A DNA stretch of 64,000 nt from Nonomuraea glycinis (GTDB lineage: Bacteria; Actinomycetota; Actinomycetes; Streptosporangiales; Streptosporangiaceae): NCBI RefSeq assembly GCF_014646515.1, contig NZ_BMNK01000005.1, positions 119,690 through 183,689 on the forward strand. The letters run 5' to 3'. Within the stretch, counting starts at the first letter, position 1. Each line of letters starts with the position of its first letter. This document shows, piece after piece, positions 27,252 through 35,227 of the stretch. The notes below the pieces were generated by a model. The model did no database searches and was not told where the DNA came from. It was given only the letters and a program-made list of their open reading frames with translations. The position numbers were made by a program, and so were the translations under genes.

Positions 27252-28340
27252 ATGTCGCTGACCCTCGACACCTACCGGCTGCTGGGCCGTTCCGGGCTGC
27301 GGGTCTCACCGCTGGCGCTGGGCGCGGCGACCTTCGGCACCGAGTGGGGCTGGGGCGCCGAGCGCGAGGAGGCGCGCATGCTGTTCGACCGTTACACCGA
27401 GCTCGGCGGCAACTTCTTCGACACCGCCAGCACCTACACCAACGGCAGTTCCGAGCGGCTGCTGGGCGAGTTCACCCGCACCGACCGCGACAGACTGGTG
27501 CTGGCGACGAAGTACTCGACGCTGCGCCGGCCCGGTGACCCTAATTCTGGGGGTACGCACCGCAAGAGCATGCTGGCGTCGGTGGAGTCCAGTCTGCGGC
27601 AGCTGAACACGGACTACATCGATCTGCTCTATCTGAACGTATGGGACTTCAGGACGCCGGTGGAGGAGATCCTGCGCGGCCTGGACGACCTGGTGAGGCA
27701 GGGCAAGGTTCTGTACGTGGCGATCTCCAGCGCCCCGGCCTGGCAGGTGTCGCGCATGCAGACGATCGCCGACCTGCGCGGCTGGTCGCCGCTGGTCGCA
27801 CTGGAGATCGAGTACAGCCTGATCGAGCGTACCGGGGAGCGTGACCTGATCCCCATGGCACGCGAGATGGGACTGGGCGTGGTCTCCTTCTCCCCGCTGG
27901 GCGGCGGGGTACTCACCGGCAAGTACAGCCGGGAGGACCTGAACCCGACGGGCCCCGTCGCCGGCGAAACCGCCAGCAGCCGCAAGAGCCTCAACGCCGC
28001 CCTGGGAATGGTCACCGAACGGACCCTTGCCATCGCTGATGTGGTGAAGGAGGTGGCCTCGGAACTGGGCCACACACCCGCCCAGGTCGCACTGGCCTGG
28101 ACCCTGAACGCCCCGGGCGTGACGGCACCCATCATCGGCGCCCGCACTATCGCGCAACTGGAAGACAACCTGGGCGCCCTGCAGGTCGACCTCACTCCTT
28201 CCCAACTGGCCCGCCTCGGCGAGGTCAGCGCCATCGACCTCGGCATTCCACACGGCCTGCTCGCCAGCGACCACATCCGCGCGGTCACCACAGGCGATAT
28301 GAAGATCGAAACCCGCAGCTGCGGCGAAACCCAGCTCTGA
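27252..28340 (+). CDS. Aldo/keto reductase
   Basis: A 362-residue NADPH-dependent reductase with a TIM barrel. ATG at 27252 follows GGGAG; the frame is open far upstream but overlaps the divergent regulator. Family marks are LGAATFGTEWGWGAE, the catalytic Asp and Tyr in NFFDTASTYTNGSSE, Lys in LATKYS, SLRQLNTDYIDLLYL, and the C-terminal IIGARTIAQLEDNLGAL. The tetrad histidine appears replaced: LYLNVWD where LYWLHAWD-like sequence is usual. It is probably induced through the MmyB regulator. The substrate is unknown. Confidence 0.92.
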   Translation: MSLTLDTYRLLGRSGLRVSPLALGAATFGTEWGWGAEREEARMLFDRYTELGGNFFDTASTYTNGSSERLLGEFTRTDRDRLVLATKYSTLRRPGDPNSGGTHRKSMLASVESSLRQLNTDYIDLLYLNVWDFRTPVEEILRGLDDLVRQGKVLYVAISSAPAWQVSRMQTIADLRGWSPLVALEIEYSLIERTGERDLIPMAREMGLGVVSFSPLGGGVLTGKYSREDLNPTGPVAGETASSRKSLNAALGMVTERTLAIADVVKEVASELGHTPAQVALAWTLNAPGVTAPIIGARTIAQLEDNLGALQVDLTPSQLARLGEVSAIDLGIPHGLLASDHIRAVTTGDMKIETRSCGETQL

Positions 28341-28402
28341 GCTCGCCCTGTCGCTCTGCCATGGGCTCAGGCCCGACCATGACCGACCGAGAGGCTTCCA
28401 TC

Positions 28403-29422
28403 ATGACTGTCCAGGGACCATACGCCGTCGTCCTGCGCGAGCATCGCAGGGATCTGACTCAGCCGCCCAGCTCACTGCTCGAGGTGGTCACGCTCCCTCC
28501 GCAGGAGCCGGCCGCCGGCCAGGTCCGGGTGCGGAACCTGTACCAGCAGGTGATCGCGGCGAGCGGCGACCTGATGTTCGAGACCACTCAAATCCCGGTG
28601 CCCGTCTTCCGGGTCGGCGAGCCGGTCTACGGCACCGCGATCGGCACGGTCGTCGAGTCACGCGCCGACGACCTGCCGGTGGGAACCGTCGTGTTGCACA
28701 TGTCGGGCTGGCGCGAGGAGAGCATCCTGGGGCCGGGCGAGGCGTTCCCCGTGCCCGACGGCGTCTTCCCCGGCCCCGAGTACCTACTCAACCAGGGAGT
28801 GCCCGCCTACCACGGCATCGTGGACATCGCCGGCGTCGGCGACGGTGACGTCGTCCTCGTCAGCGGAGCCGCCGGCGGCGTCGGGTCGATGGCCGCGCAG
28901 ATCGCCAAGGCACGTGGCGCCGCGTACGTCATCGGCATCGCCGGCGGCCCCGAGAAGACCCGCTACCTCGTCGAAGAGCTCGGCCTCGATGCCGCCATCG
29001 ACTATCGCAACGACGACCTCGACGACCGGCTCACCGAGCTCGCCCCCGACGGCATCACCGCCTTCTTCGACACCATCGGCGGCCCCCAGTTCGAAGCGGC
29101 ACTCCGACACGCGGCGTTCGGCGCCCGCTTCGCGCTGTGCGGCACCCTCGCCGGACAGGTCAGCGGCGGCGACGGCGGGCACCCCCGCCTCGACATCATG
29201 ACCGCGATCGTCCACGAGGTGCAGATCCGCCCCTTCACCACCAGGCACACCCCCGACCAGGTCCAGGCCTGGAACACCCACTACGCCCAGTGGTACGCCG
29301 AAGGCCGGATCAGGTTCGCGCACACCCTCCTCGAAGGCACCCTCCAGCGCGTCATCACCGCGCAGGACGAGCTCCTCGCTGGTGTCCACCGCGGCAACGT
29401 CATCGTGAGGCTCACCGCATAG
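28403..29422 (+). CDS. NADPH-dependent medium-chain oxidoreductase (CurA-like)
   Basis: This 339-residue zinc-independent medium-chain reductase is close to the CurA/prostaglandin-reductase group. ATG at 28403 follows GAGAGG; upstream ATGs at 28361 and 28379 lack a site. It shows VYGTAIGTVVESRADDLPVG, GVPAYHGIVDIAGVGDGD, the nucleotide-binding VSGAAGGVGSMAAQIAKARG, AIDYRNDDL and FFDTIGGPQFEAAL. No zinc cysteines are seen. It probably reduces an alpha,beta-unsaturated carbonyl compound. It follows the aldo/keto reductase by 62 bp and may be cotranscribed. Confidence 0.88.
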   Translation: MTVQGPYAVVLREHRRDLTQPPSSLLEVVTLPPQEPAAGQVRVRNLYQQVIAASGDLMFETTQIPVPVFRVGEPVYGTAIGTVVESRADDLPVGTVVLHMSGWREESILGPGEAFPVPDGVFPGPEYLLNQGVPAYHGIVDIAGVGDGDVVLVSGAAGGVGSMAAQIAKARGAAYVIGIAGGPEKTRYLVEELGLDAAIDYRNDDLDDRLTELAPDGITAFFDTIGGPQFEAALRHAAFGARFALCGTLAGQVSGGDGGHPRLDIMTAIVHEVQIRPFTTRHTPDQVQAWNTHYAQWYAEGRIRFAHTLLEGTLQRVITAQDELLAGVHRGNVIVRLTA

Positions 29423-29560
29423 GCGAGATTCACGATGACACCTGATCGTTCACATAAGAAAAGTCCCTTTGAGCTGGGAGGATCAACACCCACTCAATGG
29501 TGACGTGGACGTTCGGATCCGGCTGAAGGCGAAATACTTGCCGCAGCATGAGACCTGAGG

Positions 29561-30763
29561 TCAGAGCGCTCCGGGGGGCCCAGGTAGGACGATGCCGAAG
29601 AAGTCCTGCGCCTTGTACGTGGCGAGCTTCCTGGCCTTGCCGGTCCTGACGTTCAGCGCGTAGGCGGTCATGGCCTGGTACGGCGGGTCGACCACCGCGG
29701 GCTCGTCGTCCGGCACCTCGGAGCTCGGTCTGCACCGCACGGATGTGGTGAGAGCGGTGACCTCGTCGCCGCTGAGCCAGGTGCGCAGCGAGATCTGGGA
29801 GACGTCGGGGGGCAAGCCGCTGATGGCGGTCGCCTTCCGCTTCTTGCCGGTGAGCGTGTCCATGAGGGCGAGGTCGCCATGGCGGCAGGGCTTCTCGGCG
29901 GTGCTGCGGTTCTCGATCACCGCGACGGTCTTCCCGTCAGGGGCGAGCGGGCTGAAGTCGTAGCGCTTCGGCAGGATGATCGACGTGGAGTTGCCCGCTG
30001 AGGAGGACGGCCACAGGTTCGTGATCGTTCGCAGCTGCGAATTGGGCGAGTATTGCGCGAGCGTGATGGTGGCGCCGTCCTGTGACAGGCCGATGGGGAC
30101 CCAACGGTTCGGCAACTCGCGGACGACTCTGGCGCGCATGTCGATGAGCAGAGCGGGGTCCTTGAAGTCCGGGACCTTGCTGAAAGCCACGAACCGGCCG
30201 TCGTCCGACAGCATCAGACGCGAGACACTGCCCAGCCAGCCCTCCGGCACCTTGTCGGCGGCCGTCGTCTTCTCGCCCGAGGCCAGGTCGCGGACCTGGA
30301 AGGTCCTTTCCTTGGCACTGTAGTAGGCGATCTTCCGGCCGTCCCGGCTGATCGCCAGTGGGCTGTCCCGCAGTCCGCTACGTCCGGGGCTGAGGCTGGG
30401 CAGCGCTTCGGTGACGTAGTAGGCCTTCCCGCTCCGCGTGACCACCCGCCAGCGTCCGTCTCGGCAGCCTGACGGCGCCTGCGCCTTCCCCTTCTTCGGC
30501 TTGCAGAAGATCTTGTACGCGTGGCTCAGCGGCTCCACCCCGCGTGCCGGTAGGTCGCCTTGGGCAGCGGCCTCCTGCGGCCCGTCCGGCAGCAGCCGGA
30601 CGGCGGCCGTCACACCAAGAGCGATGACCACGATCATGGCCGCCGCGAGCTGCGACATCACGGTACGCCGCCTGCGGTCATGCGTCGCGATCGTGCGTTC
30701 GGCCAGGTCCACCTGTGGAGAATCGTCGGCCAGGTCGACGAGCACGTCCCGTAGCCAGGTCAT
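29561..30763 (-). CDS. Membrane-anchored beta-propeller protein, probable anti-sigma partner
   Basis: This 400-residue protein overlaps the sigma-factor gene by ATGA (30760-30763). The N-terminal 35 residues are cytoplasmic and acidic, like a short sigma-binding segment (LRDVLVDLADDSPQVDLAE). One transmembrane helix follows (QLAAAMIVVIALGVTAAVRL), then an external region with repeated TolB/WD40-like strands (PLAISRDGRKIAYYSAKERT, MLSDDGRFVAFS, PLAPDGKTVAVIENRS). In SigE-family pairs such partners usually restrain the sigma factor until an external signal arrives. No zinc-binding anti-sigma motif is present, so the role is inferred from gene order. Confidence 0.7.
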   Translation of the reverse strand: MTWLRDVLVDLADDSPQVDLAERTIATHDRRRRTVMSQLAAAMIVVIALGVTAAVRLLPDGPQEAAAQGDLPARGVEPLSHAYKIFCKPKKGKAQAPSGCRDGRWRVVTRSGKAYYVTEALPSLSPGRSGLRDSPLAISRDGRKIAYYSAKERTFQVRDLASGEKTTAADKVPEGWLGSVSRLMLSDDGRFVAFSKVPDFKDPALLIDMRARVVRELPNRWVPIGLSQDGATITLAQYSPNSQLRTITNLWPSSSAGNSTSIILPKRYDFSPLAPDGKTVAVIENRSTAEKPCRHGDLALMDTLTGKKRKATAISGLPPDVSQISLRTWLSGDEVTALTTSVRCRPSSEVPDDEPAVVDPPYQAMTAYALNVRTGKARKLATYKAQDFFGIVLPGPPGAL

Positions 30764-31281
30764 CGGTAGGCCTCCTCGGCTTCCATGTCGGCGAGCTTCG
30801 GCGCCAGTTCGGGCGCCAGTTCGCGTAAACGGGCCAGCGCGTAGTGGGCCTGGCTCTTCACCGTCCCGATCGAGCAGTTCAGCAGCTCAGCCGTCTCACG
30901 TTCGGTCTGGTCCTCGTAGTAGCGCAGAACGATCACCGCCCGCTGCCGGGGCGGCAATCGCATGAGAGCCCGGCGCATGACGAGCCGCACGATGGTGGGG
31001 TCCTCACTCGAGTACGGCCGGTCGGGCGGGTCGGCGGTCGGGAGCTCGATCCTGGCCCGGCGCCGCCGCCACGAGATGTGCTGATTCAGCAGCGCCTTGC
31101 GCACGTACGCCTCGGGGTGCTCGACGCGAGACAGCTTGGACCAGCGTCTGAGCACCTTGAGCAGGACGCTCTGCAGCAGGTCCTCAGCTTGGTGGGCGTC
31201 TCCCGTGAGCAGGTACGCGGTGCGCATCAGCGCCTGCTGATGGCCGGCGACGAACTCGCGGAAGCTGTCATTGCGATCCAA
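30760..31281 (-). CDS. SigE-family ECF sigma factor
   Basis: A 173-residue ECF sigma factor with GAGAGGAG ahead of its ATG. Region 2 is FREFVAGHQQALMRTAYLLT with HQAEDLLQSVLLKVLRRWSK. Region 4 is LMRLPPRQRAVIVLRYYEDQ, TERETAELLNCSIGTVKSQA and HYALARLREL. The sequence matches the SigE-like group abundant in actinomycetes, which is usually paired with a membrane protein such as the overlapping downstream gene. The regulon is unknown. Confidence 0.93.
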   Translation of the reverse strand: MDRNDSFREFVAGHQQALMRTAYLLTGDAHQAEDLLQSVLLKVLRRWSKLSRVEHPEAYVRKALLNQHISWRRRRARIELPTADPPDRPYSSEDPTIVRLVMRRALMRLPPRQRAVIVLRYYEDQTERETAELLNCSIGTVKSQAHYALARLRELAPELAPKLADMEAEEAYR

Positions 31282-31442
31282 GGCGACTCCTCTCGACCGT
31301 TACCGACTCCGGTGACGTGTCGAAAGGTTCGGTCCACCCGGCTGGAACTTTCGTGTCGCGTTCTCGCACCGCGGCGACGCCCACGCGCATGATCACGGCC
31401 ACGAAGGACCCGAGACGGCGAAGCTCAACGACAAAAGGGGTA

Positions 31443-32117
31443 TCAGCGTGGGTATCGCAGTCTCAGCTCGTCCATTGCGAGGTCCCAGAAGGACCTGTAA
31501 CGCTTGGCGCCAGCCAGCCATGGCGCGAGATACCAGGCTTCCCACTCACCTTCAGCGGTTCTGACGTGGGGATTGAGGAGCGCCACTCCGTCATCCCAAT
31601 ATCCGGCCAGAAGGGTGTCGGGCACATACTCCCCTCGGTAATGGATGGAGTCCTGCTCCTGTCCGTACATGAAGTAGAGCTCGTCGGGCACGCTCCATGA
31701 GTTCTCCGGCTTGGGTGCTGACCAGCTCTCGGCCACCGGAGGATCGACATCACGGAGCCAGCCGACCTCCATGACGCGCAGCAGACAGCAGTCATCGTCG
31801 CTGCCCCATCCGTTGGCGAACAGGAGAAACTGCCGGTAACTCGGCGGCAGCTCCATGCCCAGCCGCTCTTCAAGCTCGCGGACCTCTGCATCGGTAGCCG
31901 GAGAATACAGATCGCCGAGTGGACTGACCGCCAGGCGATCAGAACCCTCGGTCACCGGATGCCTTGCAGGGAAGCGTTCAGACCATGCGTACTGGGCGCT
32001 CATTGTGAAGAAGATCCCGTTTCGAGTGGCTGCTGCACGTGCAGCAGCAAAGCTGGCGCTACCCCTCCCGATAAGCTTCCGGTGTGGGACTTGCGCGAGA
32101 CGATCAAGGTATGACAT
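31443..32117 (-). CDS. SUKH (Smi1/Knr4) family protein
   Basis: A 224-residue protein with a SUKH core at about residues 65-190: RELEERLGMELPPSYRQFLL, FANGWG, EVGWLRDVDP and TLLAGYWDDGVALLNPHV. Bacterial SUKH proteins are commonly immunity proteins against nuclease or deaminase toxins. No toxin gene adjoins it, although other accessory genes surround it. ATG at 32117 is used. An internal ATG at 32003 would remove a 38-residue leader rich in Ala/Arg. Base composition is lower in GC than the flanking core genes. Confidence 0.78.
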   Translation of the reverse strand: MSYLDRLAQVPHRKLIGRGSASFAAARAAATRNGIFFTMSAQYAWSERFPARHPVTEGSDRLAVSPLGDLYSPATDAEVRELEERLGMELPPSYRQFLLFANGWGSDDDCCLLRVMEVGWLRDVDPPVAESWSAPKPENSWSVPDELYFMYGQEQDSIHYRGEYVPDTLLAGYWDDGVALLNPHVRTAEGEWEAWYLAPWLAGAKRYRSFWDLAMDELRLRYPR

Positions 32118-32461
32118 CTATCGATTCTCAGCATCCCCGCAGGCCACCCAGTGCACCGGACCACAGGAGCGCCGTTCTCCGAATCCGGGTGTCGGTGGGC
32201 TGAGGCCGTGACGATCGCCTACTTCGGCGCCCGCCGCACGGGTCGGGGCGATCGGCTCATTAAAAGATCCTGGGTAGGCAGCCCTCCTTCGGGGGGCCTT
32301 ACCGTCGAGCGCGAAGGTACAAGATCGAATTCTCCCGCGCGTACGGCTCCGACACCCCGACCAGTCGGTGCCGTCGATCATGCCGCACAGCCACCGAGTA
32401 AGCCAGAACCGTACTATCCCGCCTAAAGATCCCTGCTCCGACATGGAAGGTACGTGAAATC
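32118..32461. other. 344-bp gap containing R3 copy 2
   Basis: No gene is supported. Minus-strand frames contain AAYPGSFNEPIA, the translation of R3. The right part should hold the promoter for the PP2C-like gene. Confidence 0.5.
32246..32286. repeat. Repeat R3, copy 2
   Basis: A 41-bp match to 22160-22200 with one mismatch, in the same orientation, about 130 bp upstream of the SUKH start. It is followed by a short G/C inverted repeat. Confidence 0.85.
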
Positions 32462-33211
32462 GTGGGACTAACCTGGAATGCAGCCTCCCGCTACATTGAA
32501 CTTGCGCGCCAACCTATCGAGGAAGAAATCTATGTGGGTCCTTTGTTGTTCGCGATCGCCAGCAGCAAGGGTCGACCCGCCGGTGACGTTTCCACTCATC
32601 TCGTGATCGAATCCTTGAAGAAGTACGATCGGTGGGATGACAATATTGGCCCGTCACATCTGACAACCGTTCTCGAGCATGCGATCCACTCGGCGAACGA
32701 GTCCATTCAGCGAAAGATCGAGGCTCAACCCGAGCCGGCGGGCATAGGCGCCGACCTGGTGGCCTTGCTGTGGTCTGGGACCTTAGGGGTCTTTGCGAAC
32801 ATAGGCGAAACACAGGCGTATGTCGTACGACAAACAGATAGCGGGGCCGCTGAGCTCATCTGGACGACCGAGGGTCATGCCCACGGTATGGCTGAGACCG
32901 CCAGCGTGCCGGAGTCACCGGAACGGATCCCGAGCTTCCTCGACGGACAGTCCGAGGGTCATGTCCCTGACCTGGTAACCCTCAGCCTGTGCGCTGATGA
33001 CCGGATCTTGCTGTGCACGAGTGGACTCAGCGCGGTGGTTCCTCACACGCTCCTGATGGAGATTTTGAGCGGACCCGGCGGATCGGCAGAAGCGGCCGAT
33101 CGTCTCGAAGCCCTAGCCGTGGAGCACGGTGGTCCAGATAACATCGCCCTGGTCGTCATCGAATTCGTCGACTTCGAGTTGCATCAGGAGGAATACACGT
33201 TCATTGATTAG
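32462..33211 (+). CDS. Degenerate PP2C-like protein (probable pseudophosphatase)
   Basis: This 249-residue protein keeps the PP2C outline: GRPAGDVSTHLVIESL, a GADLVALLWSGTLGVFANIG core, ILLCTSGLSAVVPHTLLMEI and a final GGPDNIALVVIEF. The metal-binding acids are mostly lost. The usual D-G-M-G-G becomes SSKG, G-D-S-R becomes GETQ, and the S/D-D-G-L motif becomes TSGL. Only the last G-x-D-N remains. It is therefore probably a binding protein for phospho-Ser/Thr partners rather than an enzyme. GTG at 32462 follows a GGAAGG-like site. Its AT-richer codons suggest acquisition. Confidence 0.75.
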   Translation: MGLTWNAASRYIELARQPIEEEIYVGPLLFAIASSKGRPAGDVSTHLVIESLKKYDRWDDNIGPSHLTTVLEHAIHSANESIQRKIEAQPEPAGIGADLVALLWSGTLGVFANIGETQAYVVRQTDSGAAELIWTTEGHAHGMAETASVPESPERIPSFLDGQSEGHVPDLVTLSLCADDRILLCTSGLSAVVPHTLLMEILSGPGGSAEAADRLEALAVEHGGPDNIALVVIEFVDFELHQEEYTFID

Positions 33212-33536
33212 CCCCGTCGCATTGATCGTTGAAACGCGATGTTCGAGTTGAACCAGCTCTTGAGTTGGGCGTTCGCACGACCGGCCGCAGAACATCCTCG
33301 AACCGGAAGACCACGACAGGGGTCTCGGACAGCTCGGGCGGAGTCCACTGCGGATCGTAGAGGAACTCCAGCCACAACACCGGCGGCCTGCCGGGCTGAT
33401 AGGTCAGGCACGTGAAGTCGGTGTCGTGGAGGTAGATGTGCGCGTTCTTCTCGGTCCAGAACTCGTACAGTCCTGATCTGGAGGTGACGCCACGATCTTT
33501 GTCCCCGGTCACGCCGGCGAACTCGGTCACTGACAT
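33201..33536 (-). CDS. Hypothetical protein, possibly frameshifted at the end
   Basis: A 111-residue frame starts with ATG 33536. The first 85 residues look like a real protein: SGLYEFWTEKNAHIYLHDTD, FTCLTYQPGRPPVLWLEFLY and ETPVVVFRFEDVLRPVV. The last 25 residues are poor, while another frame over the same bases reads NAQLKSWFNSNIAFQRS, which looks more natural. A single-base frameshift near 33285 is possible. It overlaps the end of the convergent PP2C-like gene by 11 bp. I do not recognise a family. Confidence 0.5.
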   Translation of the reverse strand: MSVTEFAGVTGDKDRGVTSRSGLYEFWTEKNAHIYLHDTDFTCLTYQPGRPPVLWLEFLYDPQWTPPELSETPVVVFRFEDVLRPVVRTPNSRAGSTRTSRFNDQCDGANQ

Positions 33537-33612
33537 GAGGACATGGTCCTACAGGCGAGAACGGCCGCAGCGGGCCTCAAGCGGTGGCAGCAGGGCCGGC
33601 AGTGGTATCCCT

Positions 33613-34665
33613 TCACCACCAGAACGGGAGGTTGGCTCGGCGGCTCCGCACGTCGTCGTACATCGTACGTAGCCATGGCTGACGAACCTCCGGCAGTCGT
33701 GCCAGTGCGTGGAGGAACATCTGCCGGTCGAGCCGGAACGGGCCGGACGGCGGCGGTAGTGGAGGGTCGTCGCGGTAGACGCCGTCGGGTAGCCCGCCTG
33801 AGGCGGGGCGAAGCCGCCGATTGCGGCTGAAGGCCAGGTGCATCCATACATCGGCAACCAGCGGCACCGCCGCCTCCGTGCCGGACGGCCATATCTCCCC
33901 GGTTTGCGGGTGCTGCGGAACCAGAGCGATGTCCGTGACGGTGGCGGGCAGGCCGGGCCCGGCCAGGGCCAGGCTTCTCGTCGGCGGCTCGGCCGGGAGC
34001 AGGGCGTCGAGGGCCGGACGGAACGCGTCGGCGACAGGGCCATGGGGAACCACGACCCGTGCACCCCCCGACGCGGCCAGCAGGTGGGCCAGCGCCACCG
34101 AGACCGTTGCCTCCCACACCGGGCTCCACGCCCCGATCGGCTCAACCGGCGGTCTCTCCGGTTGCTCTCGTAGTTCCTCCCAGCTGAGCGCCCGGCGGGC
34201 GGGCGCATCGACGTCGAGGGGACGTACGGCGCGCGGGTCCAGCCACACCACCTGCCAGTACGAGCAGTCGTCGATGAGGGTGGCCACGGCATGCCCGCAC
34301 TGCGCGCACGCCAGGTTGGGGCCGTTTCTGCTGTCCAGGCCGCAGCAGTGGCCGTCACACCGCTCCGGAATCAGCACGGTCCCGCGGACGTCACCCAGCG
34401 CGACCGCGACCGTTCCCGGCGGCCCGTACGACAGGGCATAGGTCGGCGCGTACACACCGCGGGCTTCCGCCTCCTCCGCGCCGACCTCCTCCCACCGCCG
34501 CCACGGCGGCCCGGAGGGTTCCGGGTCCACCGCGTAGGTCCGGGGCTCCATGAGCGCGGGAAGTGGTTCGTGGCCGTACTGCTGATGGGCGTGAGCGGGG
34601 AGCGCGACCTGCGACACGGGTACGGTCAGCGAGGCAGCACAGCCCGCGCACGTGAACACGATCAT
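33613..34665 (-). CDS. Hypothetical protein with two zinc-ribbon-like pairs
   Basis: This 350-residue protein starts at ATG 34665 (GGGAGGG site); an ATG eight codons upstream lacks one. The N-terminus has CAGC (MIVFTCAGCAASLTVPVS) and further on CDGHCC and CAQC, which together could bind zinc. The rest is soluble, with YALSYGPPGTVAVALGDVRG, SYWQVVWLDPRAVRPLDVD, ATVSVALAHLLAASGG and ADVWMHLAFSRNRRL. I do not recognise the family; the sequence looks like a conserved actinobacterial protein. It stands alone on the minus strand among other accessory genes. Confidence 0.65.
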   Translation of the reverse strand: MIVFTCAGCAASLTVPVSQVALPAHAHQQYGHEPLPALMEPRTYAVDPEPSGPPWRRWEEVGAEEAEARGVYAPTYALSYGPPGTVAVALGDVRGTVLIPERCDGHCCGLDSRNGPNLACAQCGHAVATLIDDCSYWQVVWLDPRAVRPLDVDAPARRALSWEELREQPERPPVEPIGAWSPVWEATVSVALAHLLAASGGARVVVPHGPVADAFRPALDALLPAEPPTRSLALAGPGLPATVTDIALVPQHPQTGEIWPSGTEAAVPLVADVWMHLAFSRNRRLRPASGGLPDGVYRDDPPLPPPSGPFRLDRQMFLHALARLPEVRQPWLRTMYDDVRSRRANLPFWW

Positions 34666-34719
34666 GCGCCCTCCCACGTCACGGTGCATGGATCACCTGA
34701 TCGAGCGGCCGGCGCCGAC

Positions 34720-35067
34720 TTATCCGAGGGTGTTCGAGCAAGTTGTACATCTGGTGACGGCCGCCAGACGGAGATTTCCCTCGGTAGCCTGAACAGGGCT
34801 GCTGTTGCTGATGCGATCCCAAGCGCCGGGCTCTGGCCCACGGACCCACCCCCAGGCCGGAGCGACCACATCGGACTCGCTCATGTGATCACACGCGCCC
34901 GGCAGGTGAGCCATCCTTCTGGGGGAGATCAGGATGGTGTCCGGCGCGAACTTCGCCCAGCGGATCGGGCCGGCCGCGCTCTGCGTACGGCGTGGCGCGT
35001 CAACCCCGGGCAAAGCGCACGCACAGCCCTCACCGACGAACAAGTCGCACCGATCGCAACGTTCCAT
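34720..35067 (-). CDS. Small cysteine-rich protein, probable zinc binder
   Basis: A 115-residue protein starts at ATG 35067 with GGAGAGG before it; ATG 35112 is an alternative that lacks a site. It opens with CDRCDLFVGEGCAC, continues with PIRWAKFAPDTILISPRRMA, HLPGACDH, the tryptophan-rich WGWVRGPEPGAWDRI and AVTRCTTC. The paired cysteines at both ends suggest one zinc site. It resembles, from memory, a family of small actinobacterial proteins with ILISPRGxAHLPGC. No function is known. It runs in the same direction as its neighbours but with gaps. Confidence 0.55.
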   Translation of the reverse strand: MERCDRCDLFVGEGCACALPGVDAPRRTQSAAGPIRWAKFAPDTILISPRRMAHLPGACDHMSESDVVAPAWGWVRGPEPGAWDRISNSSPVQATEGNLRLAAVTRCTTCSNTLG

Positions 35068-35227
35068 GCACCTCTCCCGCCACTTGGAATGCTTAAAGCC
35101 AGACCTGGCCATCGCGTCTGCGTTATATGCCGGAACCTCGTAGGGTGTCGCTCGCCGCTGAGGGCCCCGGGCACCGATCCGTTCACGGAAGCGCGACCCG
35201 CAGGGTGAGGCCAGGTGGTGTACGACG

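Noticed and set aside
29423..29560. Possible transposase C-terminal fragment (EWVLILPAQRDFSYVND)
   Set aside because: It looks protein-like, but I could not match it to a family and no inverted repeat marks an element.
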